A stretch of 64,000 nt of DNA from Eucalyptus grandis (taxonomy: Eukaryota > Streptophyta > Magnoliopsida > Myrtales > Myrtaceae): positions 17,254,559 to 17,318,558 of the forward strand of contig NC_052614.1 of the NCBI RefSeq assembly GCF_016545825.1. Direction: 5' to 3'. Numbering within the stretch: position 1 is the first letter of the stretch; every line of letters starts with the position of its first letter. A program made the translations under genes and the position numbers. Positions 35,156-48,100 of the stretch are shown one piece after another. Under the pieces are notes generated by a model, which searched no databases, was not told the origin of the DNA, and saw only the letters and a list, made by a program, of their open reading frames with translations.

Positions 35156-36978
35156 ATGAACTTGAATCAAGACTCAGCGAGCTTAATCTAAAAATTCTGG
35201 TTTCATTGGTCTTGTTTGCTGGAGTTTACTTCTCCATGATTGAATGAATATGTATCAACTCTGCGCTGATTGAATGCATCAGCGCAGAGTTGTCCATGTA
35301 TGTTCGTGTGTTCCTGTACTTACCATTTGACTACTGTATGGAATAGAGTCGCTATAACTTCAAATTGGCTGATTTGGTTCTTCTGAATATGACCCGGTCC
35401 TATTGCTACTTTGATTTTGGCAATTCGGTAATCATTTTAATAGAATGTTGTCGCTTGTTGTCAATTTTGAACCACGGGCGTTTGGATTTCATTGCCTAAA
35501 TTCCAGGGACAGATTAATGACGTTTTCATGTGGATCCTTTGTAGGCTCAAGCTACCATTGCAACGCTTATGGAAGACAGCAGATCGAGCACTCATGACAG
35601 AGTATTTTTGAGAGAGGAACTAGTTAGCGGTGGTGATGGATCCTGAGAACGGAATGGTAGCAAGTCAAATGTATCCGCTATGAACTCGGGTTTTTTTCAG
35701 TGATATGTAAATCGATGACGAGCTTTCTGTGATTGGTAACAGCTGTAAGCAGACATAATTGATTGAGTTTCTACGCGACTCGATTCAATGAACATCGAAA
35801 ACCTCGAACTTTCAGTCGAGCATAGCTTTACAATCGCCGTCGTTTAGTACTATGGATGACTAAGCGCAAATGGTCCCGGAAGAATCAAAACAAAAAAACT
35901 CTCTTTCAACGTCAAGATATTTTTTCTGACCAAAAAAAAACGTCAAGATATTTAATTTAAGCCTTAACTTTGGTCAAAAGTGCAATGGGGTATTTAAACT
36001 TTTAATTAATTGATGTGCAATATAATCTCTGAATGTTTGATCTATTTAATATGGTCCTTAAATTTTTTGTATATATCTAATTTAATTTTTAGACTACATA
36101 AAAATATTCAATATTATGAAGAATTTAAATTAATAGATTGATAACAATGGATATTTTCATATAGTCTAGAGATCGAATTGAACATTTACCAAAGAATTAT
36201 GAATTATATTGAACAAATTAAAAATTTTAAAATGGTATTACATATCTAGATAAAGTTCATGAGCTATATTAAATAAATCAAAAGTTTATAAATCACATTA
36301 CATATCTTACCAAAATTCATGGATCATTTGTATAATTATATCGGCTACGAAGAGTTAATGAATTAACTTTTCTCTTTCACCTCTTGAAATTCCATGTGGT
36401 TCATGTTGGCATGCTTGTGGTTCAATGCCTCATGGGCGATTGTTAGAGGGGTGAGCATCAGGTCGAGTTCGGACAAAAACTAGATTAAATTAGCCTGTTC
36501 AAGACTACACTCGAGTTTGCACAATAGGGAATACCTCGGATTAGTTGGATCATGGATCCTGATCAATCACAACAAAACTAATAATAGCAATAGCAATAGC
36601 AATAGCATCTCTCGTAGGTTAGAAATTATTATTATTATTATTTTGTTTTTTTTTTTCGAATGATACGCTAACTTTGTGTTTTTTTTTTCTTTGGGTCCAA
36701 GAGGAGAAATTTTGTTTTTTTTTAGCAAAGAGGAGAAATTTTCCATGTTGACCTGGTTAAATCTCAGAGCTTTTATTATTATTTTGTTTAATGGGAAGAA
36801 ATTTTGTTTTTTTTTTTTTTTTTGGGTCCAAGAGGAGAAATTTTGTTGACCGGGTTAAAAATGAGCTTCACTGGTCCGTTCTCATTCCGGAGGACCGAAC
36901 CGGAGCAGGAAAAAACTCCACTCATCGAACTTGCTACTCTCTCTCTCTCTCTTATCGAGGCGGCGGAGAAAGGAAGAC
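35156..36978. other. Downstream relics of VAP copy 1 and promoter of orphan eIF2B-epsilon exon
   Basis: Contains the VAP coiled-coil exon relic at 35545-35622, then a deletion point near 35627 where sequence jumps to the equivalent of unit 2 about 52566. From 35970 to 36340 is an AT-rich dispersed repeat seen elsewhere in the window. At 36690-36850 GGGTCCAAGAGGAGAAATTT occurs twice next to long poly-T runs. Confidence 0.6.
35256..35292. repeat. Perfect inverted repeat, 15-bp arms, 7-bp loop
   Basis: CAACTCTGCGCTGAT (35256-35270) is the exact reverse complement of 35278-35292. Unit 2 has only an imperfect version of the right arm and no left arm. Lies in the 3' region of VAP copy 1. A terminator role is not implied. 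Confidence 0.9.
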
Positions 36979-37094
36979 ATGGGCGCGCCGAAGAAGGCCC
37001 CGGCCAGGGCCTGGCGCGCGTGCCGCTCCAGGCGGTGCTCCTGGCCGACAGCTTTGCCACCAGGTTCCGCCCCATCACCCTCGAGCGCCCCAAG
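36979..37094 (+). pseudogene. Orphan eIF2B-epsilon exon 1, frameshifted
   Basis: Matches exon 1 of the full gene (53787-53924) from the ATG to the CCCCAAG|GTACCG donor, but lacks 22 bp between 37010 and 37011 (the part coding VSDDPED). The frame shifts after the first ten codons or so and runs into the intron. The remaining 14 exons are absent downstream; the intron is cut at about 38464 by the duplication junction. The promoter region is duplicated, so it may still be transcribed. Confidence 0.92.
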
Positions 37095-37370
37095 GTACCG
37101 CCGTCGCCTCTGCCGTTCGTTCTTCTCCTTCTTCCCCGCCCTCCTCTTCTCTTCCCGCTTCGTTTGCGCGTGGAAGGGAGGTTTCGCGTTTAGATTCTGC
37201 TGAGTTTCGGTTCGTCCGCATAGTGCTGAATTGATTGTAGCGGTGGGTTGCGGGGAGATCGATCGGCGATGCCATCGGGCGGAGTTTTCGTTTGCTTAAT
37301 CTTTTGCGGACTCCGCAACGAGTTAGTGAGGCTGTTGGAAATGCGTTTGTGTAAGTCTTTTGCTCGCTGC

Positions 37371-38022
37371 TGTTAAGCATATAGGAACAAAGTCTCACTC
37401 AGCCACTATAAATTCAGCAGATAACACTGATGCTGGAAGAGAAAGAACTATGAAGAGAAAGAGTTATACGGAGCGGCAAAGCGAAGCAAAGAACACGTGA
37501 GAAAAACAAAAAACGGGAAAGTAACAATGAGCTGATGATCAACGGTGAAGAGCTCGTGATGAAGGCAGACATGGATCGTTATCAATGATTAAGAAAGCCT
37601 GAAATAAAGAAGATGTGGATCGCCAAGTCGTGTAGATCTCAACTGACACACGTGCTGTTATTTGGTCTAGAGTGGTGAAACAAATTAAGAAACAGTTAGT
37701 TGTATTCAGTTTGTTGTTCTTTTCTGATATAAGTAGTCTTCTTCTTCTTCCATGGATAAGGAAGCGAAGAGAGAAGAAAGATAGAGAGAGAGAGAGAGCG
37801 CTTAGAGAGCAATCATCAATGGATGCTCTGCATTATATAGCTGATACGTGCTGAGATAGAGAGATAGAAAACAGGGGATGTAAAACAGAGGATTTGTATT
37901 CATAAGCTGTCATTGATATACAGAAGCTTTGTACTACAATCATATTGAAATAGAGTGATTCGAAGTATTTCATTTGCTGATTCCTCTGTATCTTGATTCA
38001 TTTCTTCATCTTCATCTTCACA
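37371..38022 (+). mobile_element. Copia-type solo LTR in orphan eIF2B-epsilon intron
   Basis: A 652-bp insertion absent from unit 2 starts TGTTAAGCATATAGGAAC and ends CATCTTCACA. Flanks are GCTGC and GCTAC, a 5-bp target duplication with one mismatch; the empty site in unit 2 reads CTCGCTACTTG. A TATA-like CATTATATAG lies inside. No internal retrotransposon ORFs are present, so it is a solo LTR, inserted after the tandem duplication. Orientation is tentative. Confidence 0.75.
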
Positions 38023-38460
38023 GCTACTTGTGAAAGAGTTTAGAAACATAGTTACCGATGGATCGAACTTACAGCAGTTGAGGAATGGAGGTGATTGATG
38101 GCCTTTCCGAGCGCAAGCGATGACTCGCCAGATTGGTGTATCTTGGGATGTCCAAAGAATTTGTTCAGCAGGGTCGAAGGAGGATTCAATTGTTTTTGAA
38201 CTGTCAATGTGTACCCTGTGGATTGTGTTTTGTTTAGACTTGTACCCGGCTCGATCCTTTTTCCTGTTGTTGCTGTTCATGAATTAATGATATCTCTGAA
38301 AAAGTCGAACATCAATTCTAACATGCGGAAGCATGTCGGCTGCCATTTTTTATATTTTTAAGCTGGGTTTACCTTTTGGTTGTTTTACTGGAATACTCTA
38401 TTTGTTGGATCCTTCAAATTGCTCCTAAATTATCAGATCAATTATGTGCTTTTTTTATTT

Positions 38461-38478
38461 TTTTGGTTGTTTTACTGG
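38461..38478. repeat. Templated filler at the tandem-duplication junction
   Basis: TTTTGGTTGTTTTACTGG here is an exact copy of 38374-38391, 87 bp to the left. On its left is eIF2B-epsilon intron 1 (matching unit 2 to about 54680); on its right is SCD2 intron 10 (matching from 25963, sharing TGG). Confidence 0.85.
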
Positions 38479-38506
38479 TATGTTCTCAGTTACGAGAATG
38501 ACTTAC

Positions 38507-41500
38507 CGTATTTAATACATAGACTCCAGTACCGAGCAAGCCAACATCTCTTTAGGACCACTTCCTCCTAAGATGACAATTGGCAGGAAATGTTATTTAT
38601 ATGAATAACATAAAACACATGAAAAGTGCTTGACTTGACAACCATTTCTTCTTGGGTCAGTATGGTCCTCTGAGAAATTGTCTGAACTTCCTGAAACTTC
38701 TCCCATGCAGATGTTGCCTCATCTCTTGCTATCTACTCAAGATTTAGCACATGACAAGATCAAGAAGTTCATCAGTTTGCTCCAAGAACTAGAAGTAACT
38801 AACATGTAGCATGTGTATTGGAAGTTGAGAATACCTCAGCTTCAATTTGAAGAGCAGCAATCTCTTGTGTTTTCCCTCCTTGTGTCTGTCCCGCATCTCT
38901 TAGAGCAGCCTACGAAAATTTCAGTACTGGTTAATGAAGGCTCTGGTCCTCCCCGTACCCCTCCAAAAAAAAAGGAAGAAGAAAGAAGCCCCCTCATGTA
39001 CAAACTGAATGATTCATTACTGAGATAATATTTTGCAAGATTAGAACGATATTCTGCAAGATTTTGAAAACTGAACAAAAATAACGAGTGCCGCATCCAC
39101 ATTCATCCACATGCCAAGCCATAACATTCTAGATGTTGTTGATCAAGCAAAGGATCGGCATGTAGTTTCTAGTTCTAGCATTAAGTAAACAAATGCTTAT
39201 GTCTGACCATTACGATCTAATCCCCACAATTGCTCTTCCTCTATTTACCTGGCGGAGAGTACACACAGCAGAGTTAGAACATTCTATACAGGGTTACCCT
39301 ACATATCGTCAGAGTTCCTCTTAATGTTCCATAAGTAGATCTTTTTGTTCTTGCAACCCCTGCCCCCGGCCTGGATTTCTTCTTGGCAAAGTGACTTGGT
39401 AAAAAATCAAGCAAAATTGAAGATTCAATTATCTTAGTAATCTCGGTCTAGAATATCTCTCCATCTTCTTGGCTTCCTTTCGCTTGCTTCGTTTACGTTT
39501 CTGCATTGTCATTATTCGTGTGTATGTCCTTACGTGTCTTCCCCACAGACAAAGAGTCTCTAAAATAATGAGATGGCACAAACTCTGCTTTAGGAAGCAT
39601 AATCATGCCCGGGACAATCTATGTTGATCGATGTGGTAGCATGCAATATCATCCATCTTCAGGAGTGGTGCCCCAAAAACAAAGAAAAGATGCCAAATAT
39701 AAGTGCTTGAAAAGCTAAGCAAGGTAGAAAACAGACCTCCCTTTGCCGCAAGGCTGTTTCCTTTCTGAAGAGCTATCAAGAAGCAAATGTTAGAAAGCAT
39801 AAAACTTGGCATCATCAAGAAACAACGCCGAAGACAATGACACGCTTGTCTGCTCAAAAGACGAGCTTCCAAATTTACCCCTTCACCTAGAGAAGAAATC
39901 TGAGAAAAGAGATCCCATGAGATATATACAAGAGGTCATTGACAATACACAAAATAGAGTGAACAAAGTACCACACCTGCTTCTCAAGCTGCCAAGCTTT
40001 AGCCTCTGCTTCGTCACACCTCTCTTCTGCAAGTTGAAGCTGGCAAGAGCAAGTATCTACCATCAAGATGGAGCTAGTAGAAATAAATAAAGAATAGAAC
40101 TACAACCCCATGGATATTTATCCTAGTCCTAAAGTACTTACAACTTGACGATGACTGAAATTGTACTTAAAGATACTGCATGATAGAACTACCATTTTAA
40201 TATTTCGAACTTAATGGCACTGCAGCATCTTGAAATAATGCCTGATAACTAGTATTATTTCCATTGACTTTACTCTCCAAATTACCTTAATTGACTCGGT
40301 CCTAAAAAGATAAGTCGATAGGGGGAAAAGGAACAAGCAACATTACCTTTTCAAGTAAGCTGTCATTCTCTTCTTGTAGCATATCAAGCTGAAGAAACAA
40401 ACCAGACAAGCATATTGATGTTCTAGTATAGCCCGGATGTGTTAAACAATTGCATTCTGCCTTGGTTTATGTGCAACCCATAATACGTCCTTACCTCATC
40501 TTGTAAAGCAGAAGCAGATCGGTGATTGCTAGTCTCTTTTGTGCTCACGTTATCCCAATCCACAGACAATCTGCCGATAGGATGAAATCAAAAGAAATCA
40601 GCCATTTGGCTTATGAACTATATCAACCAATATAAACAATGAAGAACAAATATCTTCTATATAGTCCCTAAAACCCACTAATAAAAGTACCGCAAGAACT
40701 TTCAATTAATGGAAGCACACACATAGAGCAACAATATTACAGCAACACAGCAAATTGGGCAACAAGTAGTTAAGGGTATTCTTTTTGTCGACATGTCAAA
40801 AATTGTTCTCAGTAGACAGCGAGAAATATTTCAATGCGCAGTTGTTTCTAGTTTCCCAATCCCAATGTGCGGTTGCTTACATCGCAATGCCTGTGCTTCC
40901 AAAAGCCACACAAGGGTACCCCGAACAAATAAAAGTTCTTTCCTCCATAAAACATTTGAGAAAACTCGTGTTGACCCTGAGTTTGATCTCTAATTAATGA
41001 GGAAGAAAGCGGTAATAAAGCTTTCTAAGTGGCTAAATTTGCTAGCAAGGATTTGAGTAATACCTTTTGTCTCTGCGATGTTCAACTGGAGTCTCAGTGG
41101 GAATGGCAGAGGAGGATGGCTTTAAAGATATCGGGACACTAGCAGGCACCATAGTCACTGTTTTAACTCCTAAAAATGGACGGCTACCTGATGTTGAACG
41201 AGCGGATGGAGGTTGTTCTGGGTTAGTTGACTGAGATGACCTGCTCGCCACCACCACCGAACGAGTAGGATGAGATTGTTCGGCGGCAACAGAATGATAT
41301 GATTGAGTGGGAGGTGATATATGAGCCAATGATGGTTGTTCTGTGTTAGCGGACTGAGGAGACCTGCCAACAACCACCGTGCGGCTCGGTTGAGATTGTT
41401 CAGCAGCAGCAGATTGAGCCGACCGAGTAGGAGTCGATATCCGAGCCAATGACGGTTGATCGACGGAGTTCATGGGTGGCGACGGTCGCCCAATTGCCGA

Positions 41501-42199
41501 TGAACATGCCGAATGTGGTTGCTCTACATGGGGATGAGCTGACTGACACCAATCACAAACGGTCGAAAGTGAGCAACGACACTGAAAATACGCAACACAA
41601 ACACGAGATGTTGAAACATATAATCCGGATAAGTGAGCCGAGCCAGCACATCCCTGACTGCTGTTAGTATGATTCACTTCCAAACTATGCTAATTCAACG
41701 CACCTTCATCTTCTCTGATGAACTCATTCAATATGCTAAGTCGATTCTTCGAAGACTAATTTCATGATCCAAGTACCATTTGAAGAAAAGTTAAGAACTG
41801 CGCTCATACAGCTGGAAAACTACAACGAATATCGAATTCCTATCGACATAAATAGTCCAGCGAAGTGAATACCATCGGCAAGCGACCCCGTGGAGCACGT
41901 CCGCCGGCCAGCCCGATGCTTCCTGCGCCGCTAGCCGGAGTGTAGCTAGCCGGAGTGTACTCATATGATAGGTCATCGTCCTCGTCGTCCTTATCGTTGC
42001 CGAGCTGATGCGCCATCACCTAAGCCAGCCTCTGGGCGGCGGCTTTCGTCTGCGCCTTCTTCATGTACCCCGTCGAGCCCGACCGCGCGTGCCGGTGAAG
42101 CGGTGACCGGTGGAGCGGCAACCTGGTCGGGGACGCCAACCCTCCCGGCGTCCCGGGGTTGCTCTGCTGCCTGACGTACAGAGGCCTCATCCGGTCCAT
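38507..42199 (-). pseudogene. Orphan 5' half of the SCD2-like gene (exons 1-10)
   Basis: Exons equivalent to 1-10 of the full SCD2-like gene are recognisable, from ATG 42199 to the exon 10 donor at 38507; the downstream seven exons are missing. Exon 1 has an in-frame TAG (42020-42022) where the full gene has CAG in LAQVM, plus small internal duplications (around 41935-41955 and 42095-42120). The intron 6 donor is AC (39848-39849) instead of GC. Exon 2 (41064-41542) is still open and has one fewer 40-aa repeat. This is a decayed fragment made by the tandem duplication. Confidence 0.93.
41182..41491 (-). repeat. 40-aa coding repeats in orphan SCD2 exon 2
   Basis: Two full units and a partial one, against three and a partial in the functional copy. 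The exon is 479 bp versus 599 bp, a difference of exactly one 120-bp unit. Confidence 0.9.
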
Positions 42200-45100
42200 C
42201 TAGATCGAACGAATCGGTCACGCGGAAGCAAAACTCGACTCGATCACGCATCGAACGACTCGAACAGCGGCTCACGCACGCAGTTCTCGCTCGCGAACGT
42301 CGCGAAATAGCAAGAAATCATCAGGAAACGCTCGGAGCCGACGGCTAAAGCAGAGCGGAAGCCACCTTCTCGCTCACGCAATCCCCGAACGCGGCGGCGC
42401 GAATGCCGATTTCGACGAGGACGCGATCGATGGAACGACGATCCTAATCATCTCGACGAACATTACTTTTTCGAAAGAAGAAGCGACGACCGATGCGAAC
42501 GCACGGCGGGATTCGTGCGTCGTTCACACCATTTTCGATCGATCGTCTGAGAATCCGTCGGGTTTCGCCCGGTTAAAGCGGGATCGGAAAACCCGAAGAT
42601 CCTATCGTCGGGGGGGAGGGAAGCTGAACCGAAATGGAAGACGAAGAAGGCCGTGGTGACGAGCTGTTTTAACGGGCGCGAAGATGGGGCCCAGCGATTT
42701 CCCTCCCGCCTTGCCGCGGATGGCGCCATTTGTGTTGGAGGAGAAATTTAGCGGAGCGATGCGGTGCCACGTCATCCCCCGACGCATCAGGGCCCTTGAT
42801 ATTGACGGGTCCCGCATGGGACATCCGTGATTTCGCGGGCCCGGGATGTATTTGACTGACGTGTGTCCTACGCTTTTCCATATTAAGGATGGTTACACAT
42901 GGTTAAATCTTTAATCCAATGTCAAATATCATTATTAGACTTTTAATTTTTCAATATAATTTTTAGACTTTTGATATGTATTTAATTTTGTACGTTAAAA
43001 CATTCAATATTATTAAACTTTTCCATACAAGTCCAATAACTAAATTAAATACCTACTAAAAATTTAAGAACAATGTTACACGTCAATCTAAATTTCAATA
43101 ATTATATTGAACAAATTTAAAATTAGGGATCATATTCAAAATTCACGGGCCATTTATGTCATTTATCCTCTATATTACAACAAGAATATGGGTAGAAATA
43201 TCATATACAACATCATATTCTTTTTCCAAAAAGAAAAATTGCCCCAGATACCAATGTCCATCACGTATCAATTTTTCTTTGGTCACAGCGAGCATCAACA
43301 AAAATGAGAAACGTCATATGAGTACCTTTTTAGTTGGGGGCATGGTTAGATGGAAAAAATGTGCCAATTTCGTACGTGATGACTATACTCTCGTGTCGTA
43401 ATTACGTGCTCGATTCTAGGGATTAAGCATACAACACAGATTCGATATTCACCCCCATCGAATACAAAAAAATTGGATGGCTATGCTGAATCATTGTAAA
43501 AATCATCTCTAGTGATTAAGTTGACGGGAGCCAGCATGTCATAGCTGGTTTGATTGGGCCGCTGGCCCACTATCGATGAGCGGGCCTTGGGAGTATGTGG
43601 GCCATTCCATTTCATGGGCTGCAAAAAGCCCATGAAGAAAGAACTAAAAACCGACGTCACGGGCCTACACATGCAGTGCAGAGAAATGGAGCTCATCGTG
43701 GAAGTGTTCTTTAGCGCACTAAGGACATCCCAGGTCAATTTTGACGGGGCACCGATGATACACGCTGTCGCCGAGTCAATCAAGTCTTGCTTTGTTCTCT
43801 TCTTTCCGGAATCGAAAGGCATCGCAGCAATCACGTCGGGAAAACCGAACAATTACTGTCGATCCTGTCACATCACTTCATCCCGATCGATGAATTGTAA
43901 CGTGCATGGAAAAAACCTTATTGGTCGAGGAGGGCACAAGGGAATGTCGACAAACCCGTTCATTTTACTCCAGGTGTGCTTCCTAGACAAGTCCATTGTC
44001 GTCATGCTGAAGGGTGTTGAGCAATGAACCGGGGTAGGTCACTAACTTACTTGCAACCATGTATATGCATCCGCATCTCGAGTGTACATTCAAATTTCCG
44101 ACCAACATTTCATTACCGAAAGTAAGAACGAGCATAACCTCGGACCTCTAGTCCTCAGCAGCCGACACCGAGATTTGCCCCGAACAGCTTCCTCAAGCCG
44201 CGTCGAGGCCGAGGTTGAGTTCGAGGTCAAGGTCGAGATCGAGATAGGGGGAGGTGCCTTTTGGATGGCATGTCGCTTTCAAGTGGGAAAGATTTGTGGC
44301 CAGAGAAGGCCTAAACCACGCCGCCATTGATTAGGCGAGAACGGCAGTTGAACTGGGATGATGATAGCTTGAGAAGGTGGGTTTTTTCCCGGAACGGATG
44401 GCCCATTTCTCTTCAATTTTGCTTGCTTCCTCCTGCCTCTCTCCAACTCATAGGCATTAACAAATGGTTGGTTTCGCGTCCTTTTCGTGAATTCCACACG
44501 TTATGTCTTCTTTGTTTTTTTTCTGGGGCGTGCCTTAATCTCGCATCAAAACTGGGATCGCACTAATTTATTAACCGACACGCATGCTTTAAACTCGTCA
44601 CAATCGGCATTGCACTAGAAAAAGATAAATGAAAACAACCATATGATGCTGCAGTAATGACTAATCCACATAATACGTTAGACTCATCAAAATCGGTATT
44701 GCATTATTAACTAAAACAATCACATGATGCCGTGACAGTGACTAATCTACATTATCCATTAAACTCTCTCTTTTGTAATTATATATATATATAATCCATT
44801 GAAATTGCAATGTATTTTCTCTTAATCTACATGTAATTGTTATTTAATAGTATATTCGAAGCGTGGATTTCACACTATAGAATATAATAAGTTATTCTCT
44901 TTTAGTAAACGGCCAAAAGTTGTCCTATTTGATGTAACAAAGTGAATAAATACTTGAAATTGGCATCGTTCATCCGATCTCACTTTCGATCTCACTTTTT
45001 TCGAGAGAAGGAAAATTCCGAAATCGAAACAAAAGGGTCTTTCCACCGTCCTCATCGTGGGAAAAGAAAAGTCGATCTTCATGACATTGTTTAAGGAAAA

Positions 45101-48100
45101 GAGCCACACCATAAAGGTAATTTGCAAGCGCAAGAGAACAAAAACTTAAAAGTTGGGGGCCACATTCATAAAAAGTGACATTTACGGGGGACAACGCACG
45201 GCCACATATTCACAAAATAATAATAATAATAATAATAATAAAAGATTTCAAATAAGTGGGACACGTCTATAATCAATAAAACAAATAAAAATATGTATTA
45301 TTTTTTTAACGTTAATGTCCCGCGGGAAATGTAGCAGCACGGCACTGTGCACGTGTTCCTAATTATTTTTCCAATAATTGATAATCATCCAAAATGGGCT
45401 TCGAGCTCAAAAGTACCCTCACGTTCCATTTGTTTTAGGAATAATAAATATTTTAAAAAAAATTACTATTTTTTAAATATCATTTTTATTATATGAAATA
45501 ATTAGTCGATAAAAATATATTTATTATCAATAATAATTTATATCCAAATATTTTTGACTAAATATTTTTATCTATAAACAATGCAAGTGATCGCCTTTAG
45601 AAGATGCTTTTCATGTTATTCAATTTTTACGAAATAAATGGAGATTTCGTGAATGCAGTGGAGTCATTATCTTATTTAATCAAATCTATCAAAATAAATA
45701 AATAAACTTTTTATGTATAAGTGGGCACCTTCATGCATAAAAAGAAGCTTCCATTCTTCCATGGTCCAATGCACTTTTGACCTTCAAATTGATTGCAGTC
45801 CCTTTACGGGTCTATCAAAAGATCGATCATTTCCCATTACTTGTGGTCACTTTAAGCAAAAAGAGTCAAGTCTCAGTTATCCTTAATCATGTCTATTGTG
45901 GTCACATTTTATATTCCATATAAAAAAAAGTAATTCTATCAAAACTCGTTAACCCTTCAAAAGTCATAAATGAAGTCCGAAAAGTCTTTTTTGAAGTCTC
46001 TCGCATTTTGTTTGTTCAGCACATATAATATGGTTCTCTATTGCATCGTGACCTAAAATGAGAGGTGATTTTCTGCCTAATGACATGCATTAGAGTAATA
46101 CAATGACCTACCGATTGGCTTTAAATATTGTTAATGATCGAGATCAAGCTCGAGATTAGATGCAATAATTATTTTCTGAATTAATACCATTAAAATCCCA
46201 AATCAATGCCTACGACACATTTACCTTAGTCTCACAAAAAAACCAAAGCTGGCACTCTTGATCTAAATCCATCATTCTTTAGCATCCCCCAATACTTTGA
46301 TAAGACGCATACACGTTGACATGAAGTGGCAAAGAGTCCATTGCAAAGAATAACATATCCGACGTTTGAAAATCTACGTATGTCGACGCGTATACATTTT
46401 AGCAAAAGGATAGATCTCGTTTTGGGTTACTAGTGTGGATTTTTTATGAGATGAAAATTAAATTTTTGATGAATGCACCACGGGGTATTAATTTGAGATA
46501 TCTTTAATGGTATTTTAATCTTTCACATATTATCATATATATTGACTAGTCAACTAATTGGTCATGAGACACTATGCAAAGCACACAAATATCGAAATCT
46601 TGTTCTAGGTGTGAAAGGTTATTATATTTGCTTACTTAGTAATAGTCACTTTCAAAAAAGTGAAGAGAGTCTACATCCCCTTGATGGTCCCCCTAGTTCC
46701 TAAATAAGTGTTTTTCTTCTCTATTCAAGTGGAATACTCTCGAAATTTTACGTCCAAGAATTCAGACTAAATTTAAGATAGCTTTAATGGTATCGTAATC
46801 TTTTCTTTAAAAAAAAGAAAGAAAAAAACTTACAGCTATCCAAGAGCGAGACTCTGCTGATGCGACGCACGCCTTGACAAAACGAAGAATGTGGGAGAGG
46901 GGAAATGGTCAAATTCGGGCGGTTTCCAGAAGAGAACGAAAATTTGATTTCTCTCGTACACATTCATGTTCATCGCGTCCGGTCTATTCATCTTCTGAAA
47001 ACGAGCCTCGTTCTGCGACAGGCCAAAATACTTTAAATTTAAAGAAGATATTCTCGAAAAAAATTGCCAAGAAAAATCCCTCCCTCCCTCCCCCTCCTCC
47101 TATTCAATTTCGGCAAGTCCCAAAATTGCGAATTCTAGAAGCGAAGGTCCCGCTCACGACCAAAACGTCGCATCCAATTTTGGTCCCCCGAAAAACAAAA
47201 GAGAACGTGTGTCGTCTTGCCTCTCGAGCAAATTAATATCAAAGAAAAACATATAACTGAAATAAACGGAAACGATATGCAATTATTCAGTCTCCCCTTG
47301 GCACGTGTTTCGCGTGACAACGAACATAGAGCTACAGTGGAGGATGGCATTTCGAATTTTGCTCTCTCAGCTATAAATCATGCATCTTAACTTACTCCCA
47401 ATGTGCACTTTTAATCGATTTAATACGGTTCATGCACTCTATCTTAATATGTAATAGCGTATTTGAACTTTTGATTTATTAAATGTATGTAATTCAAGAA
47501 CCTTTGGTAAGTTATTTGAATGATATTGAAAATGGTCGATGACATTAAAAAAAAAAAAAAACTTTGTGCATTTTCATGCTGTCCAGGTACAACATCAAAC
47601 ACAAACAAAAAGTTTAAGGATCAAGTCGTGCAAATCAAAAGTTTAAGAACAACGTCACACGTTGGGCTTAAGTTTAAGAATGATATTGAATATATTAAAA
47701 GGCGATATTGTATATTAACTCAAAGTCCACAAGTGATTTATATTGATTTGCCCCCCCTACTTAATAAAATTTATACTTATTTTTTATTTTTTTTATTTAT
47801 CGAAACAAGTTTGGAACAAAAATTTGTTTGGCGGCGCAATTTGATTTTTTATCTCCTAATAAATTTTTATTTCGAAATAGACTGAAGAAAAATTAAAAAT
47901 TAAAATTTTGAACTTTTGATTTTTGAAATAAAAATTGAGAAATCAATTTATATTTCAAAAAATTTGTTATGCGCAACCTTAGTGGTCAAAGGCAACATAA
48001 ATCGGATCCAAATCCACCGACCGACCGCGACCGGTACAACCGCCCTCAGCAAATCGGACCGGAAAAAAAAAAAAAAAAAATCTCCCCCGTCTTCATTACT

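Larger units (their letters stand above)
25966..38464. repeat. Tandem duplication unit 1
   Basis: About 12.5 kb colinear with unit 2 (38476-54680). It runs from SCD2 intron 10, 28 bp beyond the exon 10 donor, through SCD2 exons 10-1, the VAP gene and eIF2B-epsilon exon 1, into eIF2B-epsilon intron 1. Exon sequences align throughout with scattered substitutions. Private differences: two LTR-like insertions, a 195-bp insert in VAP, a deletion of roughly 0.67 kb after VAP, and a 22-bp deletion in eIF2B-epsilon exon 1. Confidence 0.95.

Noticed and set aside
36791..37234. Plus-strand ORFs reading through orphan eIF2B-epsilon exon 1 and its flanks
   Set aside because: They cross the exon donor into the intron and begin in poly-T spacer; only the exon itself is homologous to a gene.
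46874..47236. 120-codon plus-strand ORF
   Set aside because: Low-complexity, basic composition, no family resemblance and no splice partner.
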